DNA of 8,064 nt from JBGOTP01 sp041476545 (GTDB lineage Bacteria; Acidobacteriota; Vicinamibacteria; Vicinamibacterales; CAVVIG01): positions 1-8,064 of the forward strand of contig JBGOTP010000246.1 of assembly GCA_041476545.1 (NCBI GenBank). The letters run 5' to 3'. This document shows positions 1 to 6,319 of the stretch, one piece after another (position 1 is the stretch's first letter; every line of letters begins with the position of its first letter). The notes beneath the pieces were generated by a model. It saw only the letters and a program-made list of their open reading frames with translations, searched no databases and had not been told where the DNA came from. The translations under genes and the position numbers were made by a program.

Positions 1-459
1 ATCGGCGACAACTGGCGGCACTTCACACAGGGAACGGCCTACCGGCAGGGCTATCTCTCGACCGACAAGGATCGCACGGTTCGCGTCCGGACTGCAGGGG
101 GCCGCGGGTTCCTCACGGTCAAGGGCCTCACGACAGGCGTGAGCCGTCTCGAGTTCGAGTACGAGATTCCATTCGCGGACGCCGATCAGATCCTCAACGA
201 GCTCTGCGAGCGACCGTTGATCGAGAAGACTCGCTACAGCATTCGAGCCGGTCCGCGGATCTGGGAAGTCGACGAGTTCCACGGCGACAACGCCGGCCTG
301 GTGGTGGCGGAAGTGGAACTATCCTCGGAGGAGGAAGTCTTCGATCGACCTGAGTGGATCGGCCGCGAGGTGTCGAACGACCCGCGGTTCTTCAACGCAA
401 ATCTCGTGCGCCATCCGTATTCGATGTGGCACGAGTCAGAACACCGCGGGCCCGAATAG
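1..459 (+). CDS. CYTH-domain (triphosphate tunnel) protein, 5' partial
   Basis: The reading frame is open from the first base, and 152 codons precede the TAG stop. The protein matches small bacterial CYTH proteins, which fold into a beta-barrel tunnel that binds triphosphates with a divalent metal; characterised members hydrolyse inorganic triphosphate. Recognisable blocks are GTAYRQGYLS, the alternating basic strand TVRVRTAG, FLTVKG, SRLEFEYEIP, IEKTRY, and WEVDEFHGDNAGLVVAEVEL. These supply the alternating Arg/Lys and Glu residues that line the tunnel. The diagnostic ExExK strand at the extreme N-terminus lies just before the window, and by comparison with the family only about a dozen residues are missing. 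The true start is therefore not visible; an internal GTG at 139 would remove half the barrel and is not credible. The 3' end overlaps the convergent membrane-protein gene by 24 bp. The family is secure, but the physiological substrate is unknown. Confidence 0.9.
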   Translation: MGDNWRHFTQGTAYRQGYLSTDKDRTVRVRTAGGRGFLTVKGLTTGVSRLEFEYEIPFADADQILNELCERPLIEKTRYSIRAGPRIWEVDEFHGDNAGLVVAEVELSSEEEVFDRPEWIGREVSNDPRFFNANLVRHPYSMWHESEHRGPE

Positions 460-987
460 CAACCCGAACACCATGGCGAGCGTGATCGCCAGCGCCCAGC
501 CCAGGCCGCAGACCGCGATGGCGCGGCCGGTGCTGTCGTAGTCGAGCGCCTGTCGCACGGCGACGACCATGGCCGCCAGCATCCAGACGGCCGTCAGCGC
601 GTAGATCGCGACCGTCGTGCCAGGTACCACGCCAAAGATCCGGAGAAGACCGGGCGTGGACGCGAACCCGATCGTCCGCATGAGCTCCAGGACGCTCGAC
701 TGCGTCTGTGGCTGCGGCATCAGTCTGACGCCGATCTCGAAGGTCACAAGCGCCCAGGCCGCCCACGTCAGGAGCGCGACCGTACCGGCGAAGGTCACAC
801 TCGTGAGCGTGTGCTCGCCCAAGCCCAGCGCGCCAATGCCGGCGGCCACACTGGACATCACGACCACCGCGAAGGCCTGCAGGAGGGCGCTCGGGTCGGC
901 TTCGATCTCTTCGTACGTGCCCGTATCGAGCATCGCCGCCCCCATCAGGCGTCGCAGGAACGAACTCTTCACCGTTGTGATGGCCAT
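436..987 (-). CDS. Yip1-family multi-pass membrane protein
   Basis: A 183-residue integral membrane protein resembling bacterial Yip1/DUF1282 proteins. A hydrophilic N-terminus of about 35 residues (with the acidic stretch TYEEIEADPS) precedes hydrophobic segments at roughly 37-55, 65-87, 108-122, 126-145 and 157-178. The block RTIGFASTPGLLRIFGVVPG followed by AVWMLAAMVVAVRQALDYDS is typical of the family: a polar-edged helix, then a membrane helix, then a conserved acidic turn. The function of bacterial members is unknown; they act in the cytoplasmic membrane. The ATG at 987 was chosen because GGGGAG lies 8 nt upstream. A TTG at 1005 would add six residues and has no ribosome-binding site. 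Its last 24 bp overlap the end of the convergent CYTH gene. The opposite side faces a divergent gene across about 200 bp. Family assignment is good; role is not inferable. Confidence 0.82.
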   Translation of the reverse strand: MAITTVKSSFLRRLMGAAMLDTGTYEEIEADPSALLQAFAVVVMSSVAAGIGALGLGEHTLTSVTFAGTVALLTWAAWALVTFEIGVRLMPQPQTQSSVLELMRTIGFASTPGLLRIFGVVPGTTVAIYALTAVWMLAAMVVAVRQALDYDSTGRAIAVCGLGWALAITLAMVFGLLFGPAVF

Positions 988-995
988 CTCCAGTA

Positions 996-1001
996 CTCCC
1001 C
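996..1001 (-). promoter_or_regulatory. Shine-Dalgarno of the Yip1-like gene
   Basis: GGGGAG on the minus strand, 8 nt before the ATG at 987. It decides this start over the in-frame TTG at 1005, which would place the site inside the coding region. Confidence 0.7.
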
Positions 1002-1185
1002 GCAAAGCTTACCCTGCAATCAGGCCGCCGCGGATTCACCTGAGCAACCGTCGTACCAACGTCTCGAATGGGAAACTTTCCGCCCGCCGCGGGGAAAAAC
1101 GCCCGGTGAAACGCACTCGGAGCCGACCCACGTCGCCCGCCATGAAGTCTGCCGCGTCGGCATCACCCATGCAGTCCTGAAATAT

Positions 1186-1974
1186 ATGCCGTACCGATTC
1201 CTTCTCCTGGCCTTCGCGCTTGTTCTTGCTGTCACCAGCGCGGGGACTTCCAGCGCAGCGCAGACCGGCGCGGCGTCCGGGCCATCATCGGCGCTCGGCC
1301 TTAACATTTCCCGCGACACGGAGCCGGTGAACGCAACCTGCGTCCTCGTCCAGCGTCAGCAGCGAGGGAGCGATGTCGTGCTGTACTTCGTGACGGCCGC
1401 GCATCTCTTCAAGAACGCCAACGGGGAACTCCTTCCCCAAGCTCGGAAGATCGAGGTTGTCGTCCCGCTTTCGCCGGGGTCGGTCGCAGGGTCCGAACAG
1501 ACGACGATCGTGGTGGATCCGAAGGATGTGGAACTGCCGCGCGGCACCATGGCCGGCATCGCGATCCTTCGCGCGGTCGTGGCGCGCGCGGAGCTCTCAC
1601 CGGCCGCCCTCAACTGGATCGAACGACAGGTCCCGGACCTGCCATCGCGAGTGGCGCCGACGGCCCAGTTCGCGGTGTCGCCGCGCCAATTCGAGGGGCC
1701 GACCATCCTGGCCGCCTGTGGCGAAGAAAAGACGGGCGAGATTGACGTACCATTCACACTGAAGGCTGGCGAGACGGCGGTCGACGCGTCGGCGTCTCTG
1801 ACAAACCGCAAGGCGCTCCGGCTGGCGGACGTGAAGGTGCTGACGCTCACCAACGAGACCGTGAAGCTACGTTTCACACTTGGCGGGGAGCCGCCGCCGC
1901 AGCCGCCAGCGCCCTGCCGGTCGGGACAGGCGCTCGTCACCGTGCACGTGACCGTCGTCAAAACACCAAGGTGA
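1186..1974 (+). CDS. Secreted protein with degenerate trypsin-like N-terminal half
   Basis: A 262-residue exported protein. Residues 1-25 form a signal peptide: Arg4, a Leu/Ala core (FLLLAFALVLAV), and a probable cut after Ser-Ala-Ala at 25. Residues 50-75 read like the first half of a trypsin-fold domain. A strand with CVLVQ is followed by YFVTAAHLF, matching the TAAH motif around the catalytic His (here His73). At 123-129 the sequence AGIAILR aligns with the usual DIALLR, but the catalytic Asp is replaced by Gly. No GDSGG serine motif follows. Residues 185-262 look beta-rich, with a proline stretch (PPPQPPAP) before the last strands, and cysteines occur at 52, 178 and 244. I infer a non-catalytic protease-like fold in the periplasm or outside the cell. 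The frame is open upstream to 811, but the signal peptide marks ATG 1186. No clear Shine-Dalgarno is seen. The hydrolase gene follows after 23 bp. Confidence 0.72.
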   Translation: MPYRFLLLAFALVLAVTSAGTSSAAQTGAASGPSSALGLNISRDTEPVNATCVLVQRQQRGSDVVLYFVTAAHLFKNANGELLPQARKIEVVVPLSPGSVAGSEQTTIVVDPKDVELPRGTMAGIAILRAVVARAELSPAALNWIERQVPDLPSRVAPTAQFAVSPRQFEGPTILAACGEEKTGEIDVPFTLKAGETAVDASASLTNRKALRLADVKVLTLTNETVKLRFTLGGEPPPQPPAPCRSGQALVTVHVTVVKTPR

Positions 1975-1997
1975 GGCGAACCAGGTCGTTCTGAGTC

Positions 1998-3236
1998 ATG
2001 GCGATCGACATCCCCGTTCGACGCGATCGCACGGCGCGGGATGGCGCGTGGCCGTACATCACCTGGCGCCGGGTGCTCTTGATCGTCGTGGTTGGTGCTC
2101 TCGCCTGGTCGGCTGCGGCCGGCCGCCCCTTCGTTCGCGGGCTGTCGCTGGTCGTCAGGTCCGCGAATCTCCAGGGCGCCGCCCGCTACCTCGCCGACCT
2201 CGACACGGTGGCGTCCACCGAGGGGACGGTGTTCGTGCCGCTTCCGCTCGCGCCCATCCGAGCGCGGCTCTACACGCCCGCGCACGGCGGCCGGCAGACC
2301 GTGCTGCTCCTGCCCGGCGTGCAGGTGGCCGGCATCGACGATCCTCGCCTCATGGCGCTTGCGCACGAGCTGGCAGGCTCCGGCGTCACCGTGCTCACGC
2401 CAGACATACCTGAACTTTCACGCTTCGAGATCACGCCCGCGCTCACCGACGAGATTGAACAGACGGCGCTCTGGCTGGCGGCGAGCTCCGGCCTGGCGCC
2501 GTCCGGGCGTATCGGGATGATCGGCGCCAGCTTCAGTGGAAGCCTGATGATCGTTGCCGCCGGACGGCCGTCGCTTGGGAATCACGTCTCGTATGTGTTC
2601 GCCATCGGCGGACACGACGATCTGCCGCGCGTGATTCGCTACCTCGCAACCGGCATTCAGCCGCCGCCGCCCGGCGCGGTGGGGCCGCCCGTCAGCCGGA
2701 CTGCGGTGCGAGCGCCGCACGACTACGGCCTTGCGGTCATTCTGCTCGGCATCGCGGACCGCCTGGTACCCGCGGACCAGGTCGCGCCCCTCGTGGAGGG
2801 CGTCCGGCGCTATCTGGCGGCGTCTTACCGAGAGCGGTTGGACAAAGAAGCGGCAGCGCACGAGTTCGCCGCGCTGCGCGAGATCGCGCGGACGCTCCCC
2901 GAGCCCTCGGCGACACTCCTGACGTACATCAATTCGCGCGACGTCGTCCATCTCGGTGCGCGACTGCTGCCGTACATCTCCTCCTACGGCGAAGAACCAT
3001 CGCTGTCTCCGTCGCGTTCACCCAAACCGAGCGTGCCAATCTATCTCCTGCACGGGATTGATGACAATGTCGTACCGACGGTGGAATCGGAGTACCTGGC
3101 TGCCGGTCTCAAGGGGCATGCGGCCGTCCGCTTGCTGCTGACGAACCTCATCTCCCACGCCGGGATCGATCGACCGGCGCGTGTCAGCGAAGTGATCGCG
3201 CTCGCGTCGTTTCTGGGCGACCTCCTCAATCGCTGA
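1998..3236 (+). CDS. Membrane-anchored alpha/beta hydrolase
   Basis: A 412-residue protein with one N-terminal membrane segment (about residues 25-42) following a basic stretch, so the catalytic domain probably faces the periplasm. The alpha/beta-hydrolase core begins near residue 85. It shows the strand and oxyanion region TVLLLPGVQVAG (101-112), the nucleophile elbow IGASFSGS with Ser178 as probable nucleophile, and YLLHGIDDNVVP (349-360) carrying the acid (Asp355 or Asp356). The catalytic His is probably His387 in LISHAGI. The elbow reads GxSxS rather than GxSxG, a small departure from the consensus. A long insertion between the elbow and the acid (about residues 205-340, with a Pro-rich patch near 221) probably forms a lid. 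Substrate cannot be inferred. The gene lies 23 bp after the secreted protein gene and is probably cotranscribed with it; only a weak AGG-type ribosome site is visible. It converges with the deacylase gene. Confidence 0.85.
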   Translation: MAIDIPVRRDRTARDGAWPYITWRRVLLIVVVGALAWSAAAGRPFVRGLSLVVRSANLQGAARYLADLDTVASTEGTVFVPLPLAPIRARLYTPAHGGRQTVLLLPGVQVAGIDDPRLMALAHELAGSGVTVLTPDIPELSRFEITPALTDEIEQTALWLAASSGLAPSGRIGMIGASFSGSLMIVAAGRPSLGNHVSYVFAIGGHDDLPRVIRYLATGIQPPPPGAVGPPVSRTAVRAPHDYGLAVILLGIADRLVPADQVAPLVEGVRRYLAASYRERLDKEAAAHEFAALREIARTLPEPSATLLTYINSRDVVHLGARLLPYISSYGEEPSLSPSRSPKPSVPIYLLHGIDDNVVPTVESEYLAAGLKGHAAVRLLLTNLISHAGIDRPARVSEVIALASFLGDLLNR

Positions 3237-3251
3237 GTATCGTCGGAGTAT

Positions 3252-3728
3252 CTACCGCGGCGGTCGCTCAGAGAAGCTGCCGACGGTGGCTTCGGCGAGC
3301 ATCGCGAAATCGTCGTATCGCATGCAAACCGCGTCGACGTGCGTGCCCGCGTTGAAGACGATGTCGCGCTCGGCCGCGAGCGCGGCGTCAACGAATACGC
3401 GCTGCTTGTAAAGCGGACCGAACGGCGGCATCGCTCCGCGCTCGCATTCCGGATACAACCAGTCCAGTTCATCTTCGCGCGCCAGCCGAATCGTCTCGGC
3501 GCCGACAAGCGGGCGCAGCCGATCGAGATTCACGAGCCTATCGGCCGGCACCACGGCCTGAATGGGCTCCCCATCGGCGAAGCACACTACCGGCTTCGCC
3601 CAGTCCCGGCCGGGAACGTGTGTCAGCGCCGCTTCGTCTTGCGCTGTGTACGCGGGGTCGTGCGGAAAGACGCTATACGGAACACTGGCCTGACGCAAAA
3701 ACTCCTGAACCAATGGCGTGACTGCCAT
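3252..3728 (-). CDS. YbaK/ProX-domain aminoacyl-tRNA deacylase
   Basis: A 158-residue cytoplasmic protein of the YbaK/EbsC/ProXp family. These enzymes hydrolyse mischarged aminoacyl-tRNAs in trans, such as Cys-tRNA(Pro) or Ala-tRNA(Pro). The length fits a single free-standing domain. The family Lys sits in WAKPVVCF at Lys45, the position expected of the functional lysine. The conserved glycine loop is GAMPPFG (97-103), followed by VFVDAAL and the closing strand IVFNAGTHVDAV (122-133). The ATG at 3728 is preceded by a strong Shine-Dalgarno that begins right after the stop codon of the upstream gene, which sits 12 bp away, so the two are cotranscribed. The exact editing substrate (Cys, Ala or another) cannot be told from sequence alone. 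The 3' end lies 15 bp from the convergent hydrolase gene with no terminator-like hairpin between them. Confidence 0.9.
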   Translation of the reverse strand: MAVTPLVQEFLRQASVPYSVFPHDPAYTAQDEAALTHVPGRDWAKPVVCFADGEPIQAVVPADRLVNLDRLRPLVGAETIRLAREDELDWLYPECERGAMPPFGPLYKQRVFVDAALAAERDIVFNAGTHVDAVCMRYDDFAMLAEATVGSFSERPPR

Positions 3729-3733
3729 ACCGG

Positions 3734-3740
3734 CCTCCTT
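3734..3740 (-). promoter_or_regulatory. Strong Shine-Dalgarno of the deacylase gene, abutting upstream stop
   Basis: AAGGAGG on the minus strand, 5 nt before the ATG at 3728. It starts immediately after the TAA (3741-3743) of the upstream gene, so terminating and initiating ribosomes would occupy overlapping sites, consistent with translational coupling. Confidence 0.85.
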
Positions 3741-4070
3741 TTAGTCCGCTGAATCCTTGCAAATTCCGGCCGGCCGCGCGAGCCAGGTGCCAACGATGCC
3801 GACCACGACCCCAGCGCCGAAGATCAGACCAGCCATCTTGAACGGATCCCGTCGCATCCGCGTAGTCGCGGCGTCGCGCAAATCCTCCGCGTTGTGGATG
3901 CCCCGCGTGACGGCTCGTCTGGCGGCGTGAACACCGTCTTCAACCGCGTCGGACACGGCTGTCTTGAGTACCCGGGCGTCGTGCGCGACGTGCGTTGCCT
4001 GGCGGATGGCGTCCACTGCACGCTCGCGTATGTTGGCGCCCTCGCGTGTGTCGGTCAGCGTCGGTGTCAT
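3741..4070 (-). CDS. Small C-terminal-anchored membrane protein (YqjD/DUF883-like)
   Basis: A 109-residue protein with a long polar, probably helical N-terminal part (residues 10-75, rich in Ala, Arg, Asp and His) and one hydrophobic segment at about 79-97 (AGLIFGAGVVVGIVGTW). The basic patch RMRRDPFK comes just before the segment. This arrangement resembles YqjD/ElaB-type proteins, which are tail-anchored in the inner membrane and in E. coli associate with ribosomes in stationary phase. Sequence identity to that family looks weak, so the name rests on architecture only. The ATG at 4070 is preceded by GAGGAG at 7 nt. A GTG at 4097 would add nine residues and would place that site inside the gene, so it was rejected. 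It is first in a two-gene operon with the deacylase and divergent from a usp gene. Confidence 0.7.
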   Translation of the reverse strand: MTPTLTDTREGANIRERAVDAIRQATHVAHDARVLKTAVSDAVEDGVHAARRAVTRGIHNAEDLRDAATTRMRRDPFKMAGLIFGAGVVVGIVGTWLARPAGICKDSAD

Positions 4071-4077
4071 GGTCGTG

Positions 4078-4083
4078 CTCCTC
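4078..4083 (-). promoter_or_regulatory. Shine-Dalgarno of the small membrane protein gene
   Basis: GAGGAG on the minus strand with a 7-nt spacer to the ATG at 4070. It decides this start over the in-frame GTG at 4097. Confidence 0.75.
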
Positions 4084-4247
4084 TCTCGCTTCTTCACGTC
4101 TACGCGAACGTTTGCAATCGATGGGCCGCCTGTTCACCCCTTCTGGCGACCTCGCCGGCTCGGAAAACTCCGACTGATTCAGGGTCACTCGGTCGGTTCC
4201 AGAGCGGCAGGTGCGGGGTTTTCCGCGGGTGCCGCGAGAAATCGCAC

Positions 4248-4253
4248 TATGAT
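4248..4253 (+). promoter_or_regulatory. Candidate -10 element giving a leaderless usp mRNA
   Basis: TATGAT lies at -12 to -7 relative to the A of the usp ATG at 4260, so transcription would begin at the start codon. No Shine-Dalgarno precedes this ATG. The -35 position at 17-bp spacing (4225-4230) reads GCGGGT, which is not consensus, so this is a -10-only call. Confidence 0.45.
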
Positions 4254-4259
4254 GTAGCG

Positions 4260-4706
4260 ATGAGCCGTATCCGGACGGTCCTTCACGCATCGGACTTCTC
4301 GAAAGAGTCAAACCGTGCATTCGCGGCGGCGGTCGATATGGCAAAGACCAATCGGGCCCGTCTGACGATTGTCTATGTCGTCGTGCCGATCGTGCCGCTC
4401 GTTCCGGAGCAGACGCTGGAACTGGCGATATGGGCGGACATCGAAGCCCAGACCAGAAAGTGGGCGCAGGGACGGCTCGCCCGCCTGGCAGGGAGGGCGC
4501 GAAAAGCGGGAATCCGTGTCACGACCATGCTGGCCGACGGCGATCCTGCCCGCGCGATCGCACGTGCCGCCAAGTCCGCGCGAGCGGATCTGGTGGTCAT
4601 CGGCACGCACGGACGCACAGGCTTTTCCAAGCTGATGCTCGGCAGCGTGGCCCAACGCGTCGTCGCCACCGCCCCCTGTCCGGTTCTGACCGTCCGAAGC
4701 GCCTGA
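4260..4706 (+). CDS. Universal stress protein, single UspA domain, ATP-binding type
   Basis: A 148-residue cytoplasmic protein covering one complete Usp domain of usual length. The first strand ends in TVLHASDFS with the conserved Asp12. The nucleotide site has the full G-2X-G-9X-G-S pattern: GTHG at 115-118, nine residues, then Gly128-Ser129. The final strand is CPVLTVRSA. This pattern marks the ATP-binding branch of the family, whose members dimerise and respond to starvation, oxygen or energy stress. The ATG at 4260 was chosen because the recognised domain starts six residues later; the frame is open upstream to 3894 but that part is antisense to the neighbouring gene. No Shine-Dalgarno is present, and TATGAT lies 6 nt before the ATG. 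It is divergent from the small membrane protein gene and converges at 6 bp on the tandem-domain Usp gene, making a paired Usp locus. Confidence 0.93.
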   Translation: MSRIRTVLHASDFSKESNRAFAAAVDMAKTNRARLTIVYVVVPIVPLVPEQTLELAIWADIEAQTRKWAQGRLARLAGRARKAGIRVTTMLADGDPARAIARAAKSARADLVVIGTHGRTGFSKLMLGSVAQRVVATAPCPVLTVRSA

Positions 4707-4712
4707 TTGGTT

Positions 4713-5644
4713 CTAGCGGCGCAGCGTCAGCACTGGGCACGTGGCGCGGCGGACCACCTGGTTCGTCGTGGAACCCAGAAACATCACATCGACCGCCCGG
4801 CGGCCGTGGACGCCGAGCACGATGAGGTCCGCGTGTTCCTCGCCAGCCGCCCGGAGAATGCCCGCATACGCCTTGCCGTGAAGGACCTCGGACGTCGCAG
4901 TGACACGATCTCGCGCGGCGTCCGGCACGAGACTGCGTAGGCGGGCCCTGGCGCTCTTCTCTGCATAGCGGCGGTACTCAATCAATGCGCTCGCCTGCTC
5001 GGCCGGCAACTCGTCGAAGGCCGGGGTGGGAGGTTCCTCCCACGGCCACTCGAGGACGTGCAGCAGTGTCAGCGCTGCCCCAGACTCCCGCGCGATCGAG
5101 ACGGCGAGCTTCAGTGCCTCCAGCGACCACTCCGAGAAATCGACCGCGCACAACAGCCGTTTGAACGGCAGCGACGAGGTGGCGTGCGCGCGCGGCGGTA
5201 CGGTGAGGACCGGACACGTCGCGCGCCGAAGCACTTTCTCAGTGATCGATCCCAGCAGGAGATGCTCGAAACCGCCGGCACCGTGCGTGCCCATCACAAT
5301 CAGGTCGGCCCGAAGACTCACCGCACGAGTGAGGATGCCGGCCGCTGGCTGACCGACGTCAACGAGTGCGTCGGTGGAAATACCGGCGTTCCTTGCGGTG
5401 CGAAGACACCCACCCAACTGCTCCTGCACCCGCTCCATGTCGGGCGCTGGTGTCGGACTGTCGGGCTGTGGCAAGTCGGGCACACGAGCTGAGATCGGCG
5501 GGCGAACGTGGAGCAGCGTCAGTCCGGCCGTGTACCGGCCGGCGATGGCGATCGCGTGATCGACGGCGTGCGTCGACGCATCCGAAAAGTCCACCGGACA
5601 GAGGATGCGCGTGAACTGGCGAGGTGCCGTAGGCATGGTGTGAT

Positions 5645-5648
<4 letters not shown>
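4713..5648 (-). CDS. Tandem-domain universal stress protein
   Basis: A 311-residue protein of two full Usp domains in a row. Domain 1 covers about residues 13-151 and domain 2 about 162-310. Each starts with an ILCPVDFS-type or LLCAVDFS-type strand (Asp20, Asp170) and ends with RRATCPVLT. Both keep the nucleotide motif G-2X-G-9X-G-S: GTHG 120-123 with Gly133-Ser134, and GVHG 279-282 with Gly292-Ser293. One polypeptide may therefore mimic a Usp dimer with two ATP sites. In domain 1 a Pro-rich loop (PQPDSPTPAP, about 60-69) follows the second strand. The GTG at 5648 overlaps the purE stop codon as GTGA, a 4-nt overlap typical of translational coupling, and there is no Shine-Dalgarno. An ATG four codons later (5636) is the alternative start. 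Cotranscription with purE is very likely. Confidence 0.92.
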
Positions 5649-6133
<485 letters not shown>

Positions 6134-6138
6134 AGGGC

Positions 6139-6144
6139 ATTCTA
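6139..6144 (-). promoter_or_regulatory. Candidate -10 element of purE, near-leaderless geometry
   Basis: TAGAAT on the minus strand lies at -11 to -6 relative to the ATG at 6133, so transcription would begin at or next to the start codon. It adjoins the 14-bp repeat array, and the -35 position falls inside that array, reading CCAAAG at 17-bp spacing. Confidence 0.4.
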
Positions 6145-6230
6145 GTCCTTCGGCCTTGGTCCTTTGGCCTTGGTCCTTTGGCCTTGGTCCGCACTTCGTC
6201 CTTAGCGTCCTTGGTCCATAGTCCTTGGTC
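6145..6230. repeat. 14-bp tandem repeat with degenerate flank
   Basis: Three consecutive 14-bp units TCCTTYGGCCTTGG occupy 6146-6159, 6160-6173 and 6174-6187; the last two are identical and the first differs by one base. The decayed right flank keeps GTCCTT at 6198, 6207 and 6221. Counting those in the array (6145, 6159, 6173), GTCCTT occurs six times in about 82 bp, at spacings of 14, 14, 25, 9 and 14. On the other strand the units read as alternating CCAAGG and CCAAAGG-type blocks. The array fills the purE-proximal half of the divergent region. Confidence 0.85.
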
Positions 6231-6244
6231 GCGACGTCGAGCGG

Positions 6245-6304
6245 CCCTGCCTGCCCTGCCTGCCCTGCCTGCCCTGCTGCCCCCGCCCGCCCCGCCCGCC
6301 CTGG
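6245..6304. repeat. 9-bp C-rich tandem repeat
   Basis: Units of nine bases run without a break: CCCTGCCTG three times (6245-6271), a variant CCCTGCTGC (6272-6280), CCCCGCCCG twice (6281-6298), then a partial unit. The array ends 15 bp before the M16 start codon and covers the position expected for its -35 region. It shares no unit with the neighbouring 14-bp array. Confidence 0.88.
6280..6301 (-). other. G-quadruplex-forming motif
   Basis: The minus strand carries five G-tracts of 3, 3, 4, 3 and 5 bases separated by single cytosines. This meets the canonical G3+N1-7 pattern with one-base loops, the class expected to be most stable. It lies inside the 9-bp array, 18 bp from the M16 ATG, and on the coding strand for purE. 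Folding is predicted from the pattern only. Confidence 0.7.
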
Positions 6305-6307
6305 AAG

Positions 6308-6313
6308 TAGAAT
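6308..6313 (+). promoter_or_regulatory. Candidate -10 element of first M16 gene, leaderless geometry
   Basis: TAGAAT lies exactly at -12 to -7 relative to the A of the ATG at 6320. The -35 position at 17-bp spacing (6285-6290) falls within the C-rich repeat and reads GCCCGC, so no -35 is recognisable. Confidence 0.42.
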
Positions 6314-6319
6314 CGAGCC

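Noticed and set aside
1070..1082. Imperfect palindrome GGGAAACTTTCC as an operator.
   Set aside because: It is a single short copy with an asymmetric centre and no matching site elsewhere in the window.
1080..1165. Leader before the secreted protein resembling a cobalamin riboswitch core (GGGGAA, CCGGTGAAA, GAGCCGACCCACG, then GAAGTCTGCC).
   Set aside because: The order of blocks is suggestive, but the conserved AATCC and CCCGC-N-ACTGT parts are missing and the downstream gene has no B12 link. An Infernal scan with the Rfam cobalamin model above threshold would be needed to revive it.
1142..1180. A 12-codon ORF (ATG to TGA) ending 5 nt before the secreted protein ATG, a possible leader peptide.
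   Set aside because: It has no ribosome-binding site and no regulatory codon run; such short ORFs are expected by chance.
811..1185. Upstream in-frame extension of the secreted protein gene.
   Set aside because: It lies antisense to the Yip1-like gene, looks like low-complexity GC-rich translation, and would bury a clear signal peptide inside the protein.
4224..4236. Small perfect inverted repeat CGCGG-GTG-CCGCG upstream of usp.
   Set aside because: The 5-bp stem has no U-tract and sits in a divergent promoter region; it is too short to call an operator or terminator.
3894..4259. Upstream in-frame extension of the single-domain usp gene.
   Set aside because: It is antisense to the small membrane protein gene, and the Usp domain begins exactly at the ATG at 4260.
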